This document shows, in pieces, positions 50,549-59,677 of a DNA stretch of 64,000 nt (within the stretch, counting starts at the first letter, position 1; each line of letters starts with the position of its first letter). Where the stretch lies: assembly GCA_026162565.1 (NCBI GenBank), contig JAOEIQ010000008.1:89438-153437 (forward strand). The letters are read 5' to 3'. The notes beneath the pieces are model-generated. The model searched no databases and was not told the DNA's origin. It saw nothing but the letters and a program-made list of their open reading frames with translations. This stretch comes from Flavobacteriaceae bacterium NBU2973. GTDB taxonomy: Bacteria > Bacteroidota > Bacteroidia > Flavobacteriales > Flavobacteriaceae. The translations under genes and the position numbers were made by a program.

Positions 50549-52741
50549 TTAATTTTGATTGGTTACTGTTTCTAAATCTTTAACTTTAATATCTGTTCCT
50601 AATCGTTGTAAGTATGCTATTAAAGCTACTATTTCGCGATTACGCATTTCAATAAATTCTGCACCAGAAGCATTTTTATCGGCTTCATAAGTTTCTGCAA
50701 AATCTGGATCTGTATATAGATTTTTTTCAATTTCTGTTCCTTGTTCTAGCATAGATTTTTGAGCGTTTGAGATGTCTTCTTCCGTGTAAGGAACACCAAG
50801 AGCCACCATTGCTTTCATTTTTGCTTCAGTTTGAGATTTATCTAATTCATTTCTAATTAACCATTGATATGCTGGCATTATAGATCCAGATGATGTGCTT
50901 TGTGGATCATACATGTGATTTAAGTGCCAGTTATCGGAGTATTTTCCACCTATACGATGTAAATCTGGTCCTGTACGTTTACTTCCCCAAAGAAAAGGAT
51001 GGTCATATACATATTCTCCAGCTTTAGAATACTCACCATAGCGTTCAACCTCACTTCTAAAAGGTCTAATCATTTGAGAATGACATCCAACACAACCTTC
51101 TCTTATGTAGATATCTCGCCCTTCTAATTCTAAAGGAGAATAAGGTTGTACACTGCTTATAGTTGGTATATTAGATTTCACCATTATAGTTGGTACTATT
51201 TGAACTATACCTCCAATTAATATGGCTATTGTAGCATAGATAGTTAGTTTTATAGGTTTTCTTTCTAACCAAGTATGCCAACCTTCATTTGCAGTTCGAC
51301 GCTTTGATATTCTTTTTAATTCTGGAGCCTCAGCTAATTCATCTACAACTTTATTTTCAGATTTTCTCATAGTAGCTATGATATTATAAGCTAAAATGAA
51401 CATTCCTATGATATAAAGTGTTCCTCCAATTGCTCGCATCCAATACATTGGAATAATTTCAGAAACTGTTTCTAAAAAGTTACCATAAGTTAGTGTGCCA
51501 TCAGGATTAAATTGCTTCCACATACTAGCTTGAACAAAACCAGCAATGTACATTGGCAATGAGTAAATTATAATACCTAAAGTTCCTATCCAAAAATGTA
51601 AGTTGGCTAAAGCATTAGAGTATAATTTGGTTTTGAATAATTTTGGAACCAGGAAGTAAATCATACCAAATGTTAAAAATCCATTCCAAGCTAATGCACC
51701 AACATGTACGTGAGCAATAATCCAATCAGTAAAGTGACCAATAGCATTTACGTTTTTTAGCGAAAGCATTGGACCTTCAAATGTTGCCATACCATAACCT
51801 GTTATGGCTACAACCATAAATTTTAAAACAGGATCAGTTCTTACTTTATCCCATGCGCCTCGTAGTGTTAATAAGCCGTTTATCATTCCTCCCCAAGACG
51901 GCATTAATAACATAACAGAAAAAGCAACACCTAAATTTTGTGCCCACTCTGGTAAAGCTGTATAAAGAAGATGATGAGGACCAGCCCAAATGTAGATAAA
52001 GATTAACGACCAAAAATGGACAATAGATAATCTATATGAATAGACAGGTCTATTGGCCGCTTTAGGTACAAAATAGTACATCAAACCTAAAAAAGGAGTA
52101 GTTAGGAAAAAAGCAACTGCATTATGACCATACCACCATTGTACTAGGGCATCTTGTACACCAGCGTAAACAGAATAACTTTTTAATGCGCTTACTGGTA
52201 TTTCAAGACTATTAAAGATATGAAGTACAGCTACAGTAACAAATGTTGCTAAATAAAACCAGATAGCAACATATAAGTGACGTTGTCTTCTTTTGAGGAT
52301 TGTTCCTATTAAATTCCAGCCAAAAACAACCCAAATAACTGCAATTGCAATATCAAAAGGCCACTCTAATTCAGCGTATTCTTTAGAAGTAGTATAGCCT
52401 AAAGGAAGTGTTATAGCTGCACCAACAATAATTGCTTGCCAGCCCCAAAAATTAATTTTACTCAAGGTGTCATTAAACATTCGGGCTTTTAATAAACGCT
52501 GTGTAGAATAGTATACACCTGCAAAAATTGCATTTCCTACAAAAGCAAAAATTACTGCATTGGTATGCAAAGGCCTTAAACGACCAAAACTTAACCATGA
52601 TATACCGTCAGTTAAGTTTGGAAATAAAAACAGAAATGCAAGTAGTAGACCTACTAACATTCCTACAACTCCCCACAGCATTGTTGCTAAAAGGAAATTT
52701 TTAACGATTTTGTTATCGTAATGAAATTGTTGAACTTCCAT
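50549..52741 (-). CDS. ccoNO: Fused cbb3 oxidase subunits I and II (CcoN-CcoO)
   Basis: The protein has 730 aa. The CcoN part (about 1-480) has 12 helices with the heme-copper ligands (GRLRPLHTNAVIF, QWWYGHNAVAFFLT, GPHHLLYT, HFTDWIIAHVHVGALAWNG). After a linker, the CcoO part (about 500-730) has one anchor helix and a heme c site, C550-x-x-C553-H554 (EGCVGCHSQM). The subunits are separate genes in proteobacteria; the fusion is a known Bacteroidetes form. It reduces oxygen at low concentration and pumps protons. Confidence 0.96.
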   Translation of the reverse strand: MEVQQFHYDNKIVKNFLLATMLWGVVGMLVGLLLAFLFLFPNLTDGISWLSFGRLRPLHTNAVIFAFVGNAIFAGVYYSTQRLLKARMFNDTLSKINFWGWQAIIVGAAITLPLGYTTSKEYAELEWPFDIAIAVIWVVFGWNLIGTILKRRQRHLYVAIWFYLATFVTVAVLHIFNSLEIPVSALKSYSVYAGVQDALVQWWYGHNAVAFFLTTPFLGLMYYFVPKAANRPVYSYRLSIVHFWSLIFIYIWAGPHHLLYTALPEWAQNLGVAFSVMLLMPSWGGMINGLLTLRGAWDKVRTDPVLKFMVVAITGYGMATFEGPMLSLKNVNAIGHFTDWIIAHVHVGALAWNGFLTFGMIYFLVPKLFKTKLYSNALANLHFWIGTLGIIIYSLPMYIAGFVQASMWKQFNPDGTLTYGNFLETVSEIIPMYWMRAIGGTLYIIGMFILAYNIIATMRKSENKVVDELAEAPELKRISKRRTANEGWHTWLERKPIKLTIYATIAILIGGIVQIVPTIMVKSNIPTISSVQPYSPLELEGRDIYIREGCVGCHSQMIRPFRSEVERYGEYSKAGEYVYDHPFLWGSKRTGPDLHRIGGKYSDNWHLNHMYDPQSTSSGSIMPAYQWLIRNELDKSQTEAKMKAMVALGVPYTEEDISNAQKSMLEQGTEIEKNLYTDPDFAETYEADKNASGAEFIEMRNREIVALIAYLQRLGTDIKVKDLETVTNQN

Positions 52742-52750
52742 AATAATTAA

Positions 52751-52936
52751 TTAATCTTTTTTGGTTTTAATAGATGTATTTGATGAATCTTTAACTAGTT
52801 CATCGTCAAAAAGCATTCTAACAGAAGGTGTATAGCTATCGTCAAACTGACCCTTTTTTACCGCAGTTATAAAAGCGATAAAAAAGACAATAGCAACAAT
52901 AATGCTAATACTCAATAAAATATATATAACACTCAT
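52751..52936 (-). CDS. ccoS: cbb3 oxidase maturation protein CcoS
   Basis: The protein has 61 aa: an N-terminal helix (SVIYILLSISIIVAIVFFIA) and KKGQFDDSYTPSVRMLFDDE, the CcoS signature. It is needed for cofactor insertion into CcoN. It is first in the oxidase operon; its promoter carries the FNR-type site. Confidence 0.9.
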   Translation of the reverse strand: MSVIYILLSISIIVAIVFFIAFITAVKKGQFDDSYTPSVRMLFDDELVKDSSNTSIKTKKD

Positions 52937-52956
52937 ACCTATTAGAAGTTATAGTT

Positions 52957-53000
52957 CAAAATTACATTCGAACGAGTTCTTAAAACATGACTTATATCAT
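52957..53000 (-). promoter_or_regulatory. FNR-type site and promoter of the ccoS-led oxidase operon
   Basis: AACATGA-CTTATA-TCATGTT (core 52987-53000) lies upstream of the -7 box TAATTTTG (minus strand, 52957-52964). The centre-to-box distance is 29.5 bp, as for hemN and ccoI. It lies in the gap after the ccoI gene, so ccoS-NO-Q-P-G-H can be started separately. Confidence 0.72.
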
Positions 53001-53036
53001 GTTTAGATAATTATTTTATTTTTTTCAATCTTAAAT

Positions 53037-55424
53037 TCAAGAGTTACTTTTTAACCTTATTTTTTTACCTAGAATATTTGTAGTAATTGTTGTGAAAACA
53101 ACAATACTAATAGAACTTAAAGGCATTAAAATCGCGGCTATTACAGGAGCCAATTGTCCTGTAACAGCAAAATAGAGTCCGATAATGTTATAGATAAGTG
53201 ATAGTACGAAGCTCCATTTTATAATTTTAATAGCACTTTTTGAAGCTCTAATAAATGTATTTAAATGCTTAAATTTTGAGGCATCTAAAACTGCATCACA
53301 CGCAGGAGAAAATACATTTATATTCTCTGATATAGCAATACCAACATTACTTTGAGCTAATGCTCCAGCATCATTTAGTCCATCTCCAATCATGAGCACT
53401 TTAGCACCTTCTGTTTGATGGTATTTAATATATTCTAACTTATCGTCTGGTTTTTGGTTAAAAATTAATTTGGTTTTTGATGGCAGTAATTTTTTAAGAT
53501 TTTCTAATTCACCTTCATTATCACCAGAAAGAATTACTAAATCATAATGCTTTTTTAATTTATTGAATAATTCTGACAACCCTTTTCTGTAGCTATTATA
53601 AAAAGTGTACTTTCCTTTGTAATGGTTATTTGTGCTTATATGGACAGTAGTATTAAGAACTGATGTTTCAGTTGTTCCTACATAACTAGCAGATCCTATT
53701 TTTATGTGATCTTTATTATGTGAAGCCTCAATTCCTTTTCCTAAATGTTCTTCAAAGTGATTTAGTGAAATTATATTATGTTCGTCAAGAATATTATACA
53801 GTGTTCTACTCAAAGGATGATTAGAACCACGAAGCGTATTTTTCAGTAAAACTTCTTCGGAATGTGATAATGACTCACCTTCGTAATTTGCAGTGCTTTT
53901 TTTATTAGAAGTTATTGTACCTGTTTTATCAAAAATAATCGTGTTAATAGATGCGAGTTGCTCTATGACTGAAGCATTTTTAACATAGAACTTTTGTTTT
54001 CCAAAAATTCGCAACAAGTTTCCAAAAGTAAAAGGAGCTGATAATGCAATAGCACATGGACACGCAATAATAAGCACAGCTGTAAACACATTCATCGCTT
54101 TGGAAGCGTCTGTATATAGCCAAAAACTAGTTGCGATAATTGCAATACTCAAAACAGCTATTGTAAAACGTTTACTTATAGTATTAGTTAAGTTTGTAAA
54201 ACCGTCTTCTTTATTTTTATTAAATACATCATTACTCCATAATTGAGTTAGGTAACTCTGCTCAACAGATTTTAAAGCTTCCATTTCTATTACACCAGAA
54301 GTTTGTTTACCTCCAGCAAACAATTTGTCTCCAGAAATTTTACTAACAGATTCAGATTCGCCTGTTACAAAGCTATAATCTATGCGTGCTTTTCCATTAA
54401 TTAAAATACCATCAACAGGAATTAATTCTTCATTCCTAATTAATAAACGGTCTCCTTTTTTAATATTATAAACCTGTATTGGAGTTTCATTACCTTCAGA
54501 AGTAATTTTTGTTACTGCAATTGGGAAGTAGGATTTGTAATCACGCTCAAATGATAGAAACGAATAGGTTTTTTGTTGAAAAAATTTACCAAGTAATAAA
54601 AAGAAAACTAATCCGGTTAGACTATCAAAAAAACCGGAACCTAAATCAAAACTAATTTCTATAGTACTTCTTATAAATAGAACAGCTATACCAATTGCTA
54701 TAGGCACATCTATGTTTAAAATTTTGGAGTTTATGCCCTTATATGCTGATATAAAATAATCTACTCCTGCATAAAAAACGACTGGTAAAGAAAACGCAAA
54801 CATTAGCCAGCGAAATAGGTGTTTGTATTTTTCAAGCCAAAACTCACCAACTTCAAAATATTCGGGAAATGATAGAAACATGACATTTCCAAAGGCAAAA
54901 CCTGCAATACCTAATTTATAAATAAGACTTCTATTAACGTTTTGTTTCCCTGTTTTAAAATCGTCTAATGAGATATAAGGTTCATAGCCAATAGAACTTA
55001 AAAGTAAAACAACCTCCTTTAGAGATGTGAGTGTGGAATTGTAAGTGACTCGAACCGTTTTTTTACCGAAATTTACTTGAGAGGAAGTTATATTTGAATT
55101 TAATTTGTTGAGGTTTTCTAAAATCCAAATACAGGAACTACAATGAATATGCGGAATATAAAGTGTAGTTATCTGTATAACTTCATCATTAAATTCAGTA
55201 AGTTTTTCTATAATATTTTTTTGAGATAGAAAATCATATTTACCTTCTATTTCTTTAGGAATTGCTCCAGGAGAATTTTGTAAATCGTAGTAGCATGTTA
55301 AATCATTTTCAGAGAAAATCTCATAAACAGTTTTACAGCCATTACAACAGAATGATTTTTCATTAAAAGCAATAATCAAATCATTACAATTATCACCACA
55401 GTGGAAACAAGTAGTTTGCTCCAT
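53037..55424 (-). CDS. ccoI: Copper-exporting P-type ATPase of the cbb3 cluster (CcoI)
   Basis: The protein has 795 aa. A Cys-rich N-terminal domain (C6-xx-C9, then CCNGC) precedes an HMA domain whose metal-binding Cys pair is in HCSSCIW. The metal-translocation motif C455-P-C457, the phosphorylated D499 (DKTGTIT) and the GDGLNDAGAL hinge are all intact. It supplies copper to CcoN. It precedes the ccoS operon and diverges from the Crp/Fnr gene. Confidence 0.95.
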   Translation of the reverse strand: MEQTTCFHCGDNCNDLIIAFNEKSFCCNGCKTVYEIFSENDLTCYYDLQNSPGAIPKEIEGKYDFLSQKNIIEKLTEFNDEVIQITTLYIPHIHCSSCIWILENLNKLNSNITSSQVNFGKKTVRVTYNSTLTSLKEVVLLLSSIGYEPYISLDDFKTGKQNVNRSLIYKLGIAGFAFGNVMFLSFPEYFEVGEFWLEKYKHLFRWLMFAFSLPVVFYAGVDYFISAYKGINSKILNIDVPIAIGIAVLFIRSTIEISFDLGSGFFDSLTGLVFFLLLGKFFQQKTYSFLSFERDYKSYFPIAVTKITSEGNETPIQVYNIKKGDRLLIRNEELIPVDGILINGKARIDYSFVTGESESVSKISGDKLFAGGKQTSGVIEMEALKSVEQSYLTQLWSNDVFNKNKEDGFTNLTNTISKRFTIAVLSIAIIATSFWLYTDASKAMNVFTAVLIIACPCAIALSAPFTFGNLLRIFGKQKFYVKNASVIEQLASINTIIFDKTGTITSNKKSTANYEGESLSHSEEVLLKNTLRGSNHPLSRTLYNILDEHNIISLNHFEEHLGKGIEASHNKDHIKIGSASYVGTTETSVLNTTVHISTNNHYKGKYTFYNSYRKGLSELFNKLKKHYDLVILSGDNEGELENLKKLLPSKTKLIFNQKPDDKLEYIKYHQTEGAKVLMIGDGLNDAGALAQSNVGIAISENINVFSPACDAVLDASKFKHLNTFIRASKSAIKIIKWSFVLSLIYNIIGLYFAVTGQLAPVIAAILMPLSSISIVVFTTITTNILGKKIRLKSNS

Positions 55425-55449
55425 AATTTTTGCTCATTTATACCTGATA

Positions 55450-55493
55450 CAAAGGTTGATAATAAGTGAAAATTAAAATATGATATTTGTCAT
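55450..55493. promoter_or_regulatory. FNR-type site between ccoI and the Crp/Fnr gene
   Basis: ATGAT-ATTT-GTCAT (55480-55493) lies 56 bases upstream of ccoI and 37 bases upstream of the Crp/Fnr gene. On the minus strand AACCTTTG (55450-55457, 7 of 8 bases of the -7 motif) begins 29.5 bp from the centre, the same spacing as for hemN and ccoS. The same site may control the regulator gene itself. Confidence 0.65.
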
Positions 55494-55529
55494 GTTTTAG
55501 TTAATTTTACAGCACTTCAATAAGATATC

Positions 55530-56207
55530 ATGAGCAAATGCGAACAATGTATTGTTAGGCAGTTTAACTCTCTTAAGGCATTAACCAAAGATGAGTTAAT
55601 CAGGATTTCTGGTTGTAAAACTTCCAAAATTGTTAAGAAAGGAGAAATTATTTTTGAAGAAGGAGAAACTCTAAATGGTGTTTACTGTGTTAAAGATGGT
55701 GTTTGTAAGTTATCTAAATTAAGCGCAAATGGTAAAGATCAAATAGTCAAGTTAGTTGTTAAAGGAGATTTACTTGGGCAACGCTCATTAGTTGGGGAGG
55801 AATCAGCTAATTTAAGTGCCGTCGCATTAAATGATATGGAAGTTTGTTTTATTCCTAAGTATGAGATTTTTCAAGATTTACAGAAGAATACAAAATTTTC
55901 AATGGATATTTTAAAACAAATGGCTCATGATTTAAAAGACTCTGATAATGTTATTGTAAATATGGCTCAAAAATCTGTTAAACAGCGTTTGGCTGAAGCC
56001 TTACTCTATATCCATAACCACTTTGGAAATAATAATGAAGGCTTTTTGAGTGTTATATTATCCAGAGAAGATTATGCTAATATTGTTGGAACTGCTACAG
56101 AATCTGCTATTCGTATTTTATCTCAATTTAAAAAAGAGGGCTTAATTACTACTTCAGGTAAACAAATAAAAATTCTAGATTCTTCAAAGCTTTCAAGGGT
56201 TAGCTAA
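55530..56207 (+). CDS. Crp/Fnr-family regulator (FNR-like, likely oxygen/redox sensing)
   Basis: The protein has 225 aa: an N-terminal cNMP-like domain and a C-terminal winged helix (LSREDYANIVGTATESAIRI). The very N-terminus has C4-xx-C7 (SKCEQCIVRQ) and C29, a Cys arrangement like that of iron-sulfur or redox-sensing FNR relatives, though not identical to E. coli FNR. It sits divergent to ccoI with an FNR-type site between. The best-fit target set is hemN, ccoS and ccoI. Confidence 0.87.
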   Translation: MSKCEQCIVRQFNSLKALTKDELIRISGCKTSKIVKKGEIIFEEGETLNGVYCVKDGVCKLSKLSANGKDQIVKLVVKGDLLGQRSLVGEESANLSAVALNDMEVCFIPKYEIFQDLQKNTKFSMDILKQMAHDLKDSDNVIVNMAQKSVKQRLAEALLYIHNHFGNNNEGFLSVILSREDYANIVGTATESAIRILSQFKKEGLITTSGKQIKILDSSKLSRVS

Positions 56208-56296
56208 TTAAGGTTCACATTTGTTTTACAAATTTTTGTAACGTTTTTTAATTAAGTGTGTATACTGTTCTATACATTAATCAAAAAACAGAAAAA

Positions 56297-57361
56297 ATGA
56301 AACCAATCACAAAAACATCATTTCTAATTGTATGCCTTTTTAATTTAGCATTTCAATATTCTTTCAGTCAAAAAAAGAAGAAAAACAAAATTAAAAGGCA
56401 TCACACTATTTCTATTAACCATCAGGGAAGCAGTACTGATTTATCAAGTGGCTTCTGGGGTTTAGATGAGGACGATTATGGAACCTTAATTTATTTATCA
56501 AGTAAGAAGAGTAAAAAGTTTGTTTTTAAAAAAGATGCGTTTTTCATCACATTTTATCCTACACAAGAAGAACTTTCTCAAATATCTAATTCAAGTAATT
56601 TTAGTATAAATAGACCAGCAGGAACCATTAATTTCAATTCTAATACTAATGAGTTTAATTTTATAGTTAATGATGATTTTAAATCATTTCTTTCTAGAGA
56701 GAACATCACAGGAGATTCATCATACGACTTTATGAAACTATTTCTTGGCGAAATAGATAAACAATATGTGATGGGATTAAAAACTTTGGGTTATACACCA
56801 AGTATGAGGCAATTAGGTAAAATGGGAATTCTAGACGTAAGTTTATCCTATATAAACGATATAATTAAATATTATGAAGATTTAGATTTAGAGATGATAA
56901 CCAAATTTTCAATTCATGGAGTATCTCAAGATTATTTAGAAGGTCTTAAAGTTGCTGGTTATGGTAATATAGACCCAAACATGGTAAAAAAGTTTGCTAT
57001 ACATGGCATTGAAGTAAATTATATTGAAGAGTTATCAAATCTGGGATACAAAAATGTAGATCCAAACATGATAAAAAAACTGGCAATTCATGGGGTCAGT
57101 ACAGATTACATTGAGGGATTAAACGAATTAGGCTATTCTAATTTAGATTTAAATACAATAAGAAGTTTTGCCATTCATGGCGTTAGTATTGACTATATAG
57201 ATTCGTTACTAAAGTTAAAAATAGACAGACCATCAACTAAAGATATAAAAAGCGCAAAAATTCATGGTGTTTCTGCTAGATTTGTACAAAAGGCAAATAA
57301 CGCGGGACATAATTCGCAAAACCTTAAGGATTATGTAAAATTAAAAATTCATGGTATTTAA
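56297..57361 (+). CDS. Secreted IHGVS-repeat protein, function unknown
   Basis: The protein has 354 aa from ATG at 56297; an earlier GTG at 56258 would add 13 residues. A signal peptide (about 1-24, ending SFSQ) is followed by a basic region and a beta-rich part, and then about six tandem repeats of 25 residues with the pattern AIHGVSTDYIEGLNELGYSN. Such IHGV repeats also occur in M56-type sensor peptidases of other phyla. It precedes an ECF sigma gene and may be a surface sensor or the regulated target. The role is unknown. Confidence 0.7.
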   Translation: MKPITKTSFLIVCLFNLAFQYSFSQKKKKNKIKRHHTISINHQGSSTDLSSGFWGLDEDDYGTLIYLSSKKSKKFVFKKDAFFITFYPTQEELSQISNSSNFSINRPAGTINFNSNTNEFNFIVNDDFKSFLSRENITGDSSYDFMKLFLGEIDKQYVMGLKTLGYTPSMRQLGKMGILDVSLSYINDIIKYYEDLDLEMITKFSIHGVSQDYLEGLKVAGYGNIDPNMVKKFAIHGIEVNYIEELSNLGYKNVDPNMIKKLAIHGVSTDYIEGLNELGYSNLDLNTIRSFAIHGVSIDYIDSLLKLKIDRPSTKDIKSAKIHGVSARFVQKANNAGHNSQNLKDYVKLKIHGI

Positions 57362-57427
57362 CTTTTTTTGTAACACAATAAGAAAAGTTGAGTATATATA
57401 ATAAACCAAACAATAACCAACCAAAGT

Positions 57428-57982
57428 TTGAATAACGCATCAGATAAAATTATCATGTTAAAAGTAAAGTCGGGCAATGTAGCAATGTTAGGCTTAATCT
57501 ATGAGCGGTATAAAAAATGGCTTTTCAATTTCTTTCAACAGATGTATTACAACGCTGAAGTTAGTGAAGATTTAGTGCAAAATGTATTTGTGAGAATATT
57601 AAAATATAAGCATACATATACAGAAGATAGCAAGTTTGTTACTTGGTTATTTCAAATAGCAAGAAATGAGAGCTATGATTATTATAACAAGCAAGTAAAA
57701 AATAAACAACAAGTAGATTTACAGCATTTAAGTTATAGACTCTCAAATGAGAATACTATTGAAGAAAATATAGAACAATCTGAAGAGATTCAGTTATTGA
57801 ACAAAGCCATACAGCAACTTCCTTATGAGAAAAAGGAGATTATAACCTTGAGTAAATTAAAAGAGTTAAAATATAAAGAGATTGGTAATATTTTAGGTTG
57901 TAGTGAGGCTAACGCTCGAATTAAAGCTCACAGAGCAATGCAAGATTTAAAAGTGACCTATTTATCCATGCAAAAAAACTAG
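57428..57982 (+). CDS. ECF-type RNA polymerase sigma factor
   Basis: The protein has 184 aa. The start is TTG at 57428, giving NNASDKIIMLKVKSGN; ATG at 57455 is a shorter alternative. Region 2 contains SEDLVQNVFVRILKYKHTYT and FVTWLFQIARNESYDYYNK. Region 4 contains IGNILGCSEANARIKAHRAM. It is followed 3 bases later by a HEAT-repeat putative anti-sigma protein, the usual order for an ECF/anti-sigma pair. Confidence 0.92.
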   Translation: MNNASDKIIMLKVKSGNVAMLGLIYERYKKWLFNFFQQMYYNAEVSEDLVQNVFVRILKYKHTYTEDSKFVTWLFQIARNESYDYYNKQVKNKQQVDLQHLSYRLSNENTIEENIEQSEEIQLLNKAIQQLPYEKKEIITLSKLKELKYKEIGNILGCSEANARIKAHRAMQDLKVTYLSMQKN

Positions 57983-57985
57983 ATT

Positions 57986-58795
57986 ATGAAAGCAGAAGAA
58001 TTTGAAGATTTAATTCCAGACTATATTTTAGGGAAGCTTACAAAAGATCAAAATTTGGCTTTTAGTGAATATTTGAATAATAATCCACAAGCTTTGCAAG
58101 ATTGGTCTGCTATCCATAAGCATTTTGATTCAGTAGAATCAGAGCCTAGCAAAAAAATGGATGCTACTTTTTATGCGTTTTTAGAAGCAGAATCGAAGAA
58201 AAGTTCAAATTCTAGATTTAAACATTTATTAACTAAAAGGATTCCAGCTAACGCTTCAACTAAAATATTTATTCCTTTGTTAGCGGCAAGTCTCGTTTTA
58301 TTTTTCGGATTTTTAATTGGTAGACAATTTAGCTTTAACCCTGATAATTCTAGTACTATTGTAAATACAGAATCTGTGGATGAGATAAAACAAGAAACAA
58401 ACGATTTAAGAACACAATTAGTTATATCATTAGCAGATGAGTCGTCTGCCAGTAAACGTTTAAAAGCGTTGTCTGAAGCTACAAAGTTAGATACGGCAAC
58501 AGAGCAAGTAATATTAGCTTTATTTAAAATGCTTAATGAAGACACTAATGTAAATGTGAGGTTGGCAGCTGTAGCCTCGTTATCTAAATATGTTGATAAC
58601 CCGAAAGTAAGAGAAGGTTTAGTAATGTCTATAACCAAACAAGATTCACCATTAGTTCAGATAGCTCTTGCCGAACTTATGGTTACTTTAAAAGAGCAAA
58701 CATCAATTAATTCTATGGAAACTTTATTGAAGAAACCTGATATCAATTCTACAGTAAAGCAGAAATTAGAGGAATCAATCAAACAAATAATTTAA
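57986..58795 (+). CDS. Putative anti-sigma factor with HEAT-like repeats
   Basis: The protein has 269 aa. A cytoplasmic head of about 85 residues (EEFEDLIPDYILGKLTKDQN, like zinc-free anti-sigma domains) leads to one membrane helix (about residues 93-114, IFIPLLAASLVLFFGFLIG), and the outer part (about 120-269) has HEAT-like helical pairs (NVRLAAVASLSKYVDNPKVR, PLVQIALAELMVTLKEQTSI). It probably holds the sigma factor and responds to a surface signal. Two DUF4097 genes follow on the same strand. Confidence 0.8.
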   Translation: MKAEEFEDLIPDYILGKLTKDQNLAFSEYLNNNPQALQDWSAIHKHFDSVESEPSKKMDATFYAFLEAESKKSSNSRFKHLLTKRIPANASTKIFIPLLAASLVLFFGFLIGRQFSFNPDNSSTIVNTESVDEIKQETNDLRTQLVISLADESSASKRLKALSEATKLDTATEQVILALFKMLNEDTNVNVRLAAVASLSKYVDNPKVREGLVMSITKQDSPLVQIALAELMVTLKEQTSINSMETLLKKPDINSTVKQKLEESIKQII

Positions 58796-58812
58796 TCAAA
58801 AAACGAATAGTT

Positions 58813-59673
58813 ATGAATATTTTAAAACAAATTAGTTTTGTAGTAGTTGTACTTTTTAGTATTACCGCTCAAGCGCAAAAGTTTTCTGAAACGATAAAAG
58901 AAGAGCGTAAATTTCCGAGTCAATCTTCAGATAATTTATTAGTAGTGAATAATGTTTACGGTTCTGTAATAGTTGAGGGCTATAATGGTGATACTGTAAA
59001 GATAGAAGCAGAAATAAATATTGAGGGAAATAATCAAAGACAATTAGAGCAAGGTAAAAAAGAAGTAAATGTTAAAGTTGAGAGTAATGAGGATATAATT
59101 TATGTGTATTTAGATTCTCCTTACACTTCTTTCGATTTAGAGACAGGACGTTATAGTCATTCTAGTCAATGGAATCAAATGCGTTATGAGTATACTTTAG
59201 ATTTTATAATTAAGGTTCCAAGTAATACTAATTTAGAGTTAAGTGCCATTAATGATGGTATTATAGAAGCTAGTGATATAGATACTAAATCTATTTCAGC
59301 TAGTAATATTAATGGACCAATTACCTTAAAAAATGTTGCTGGTAAAACTTATGTAAATGCTTTAAATAGAGATATAAATATTACGTATTCTAAAAATCCA
59401 ACCGAGGAATCCATCTATAATTCTTTAAATGGAGACATTAATATTACCATGCAAAAAGGTTTAAATGCTGATGTATCTTTTAAAAGTTTAAATGGTGATA
59501 TTTACACGAATATGGAAACCCAGACTCGACCTTCAAAATCTAAAATAAAGAAAAAAGAAGGTAGAAGAGGAACCAAATATAAATTAGATTCTAATACACA
59601 GTTTAGTATTGGAAACGGAGGAGTACAACTTAATTTTGATCTCTTAAATGGAGATGTAACTATTAAAGAATAG
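58813..59673 (+). CDS. DUF4097 family secreted protein (first)
   Basis: The protein has 286 aa, with a signal peptide of about 21 residues (ending TAQAQ) and a beta-repeat body. Repeating LNGDI turns (SLNGDINITM, SLNGDIYTNM and LLNGDVTIKE) are DUF4097 features. A central segment KVPSNTNLELSAINDGIIEA is also typical. It follows the anti-sigma gene by 17 bases and precedes a second DUF4097 gene by 4 bases. Surface signal or structural roles are suggested; unknown. Confidence 0.8.
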   Translation: MNILKQISFVVVVLFSITAQAQKFSETIKEERKFPSQSSDNLLVVNNVYGSVIVEGYNGDTVKIEAEINIEGNNQRQLEQGKKEVNVKVESNEDIIYVYLDSPYTSFDLETGRYSHSSQWNQMRYEYTLDFIIKVPSNTNLELSAINDGIIEASDIDTKSISASNINGPITLKNVAGKTYVNALNRDINITYSKNPTEESIYNSLNGDINITMQKGLNADVSFKSLNGDIYTNMETQTRPSKSKIKKKEGRRGTKYKLDSNTQFSIGNGGVQLNFDLLNGDVTIKE

Positions 59674-59677
59674 AGTT

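Noticed and set aside
58171..58638. 155-codon frame antisense to the anti-sigma gene
   Set aside because: Shadow of the HEAT-repeat gene; no homology pattern or ribosome-binding context.
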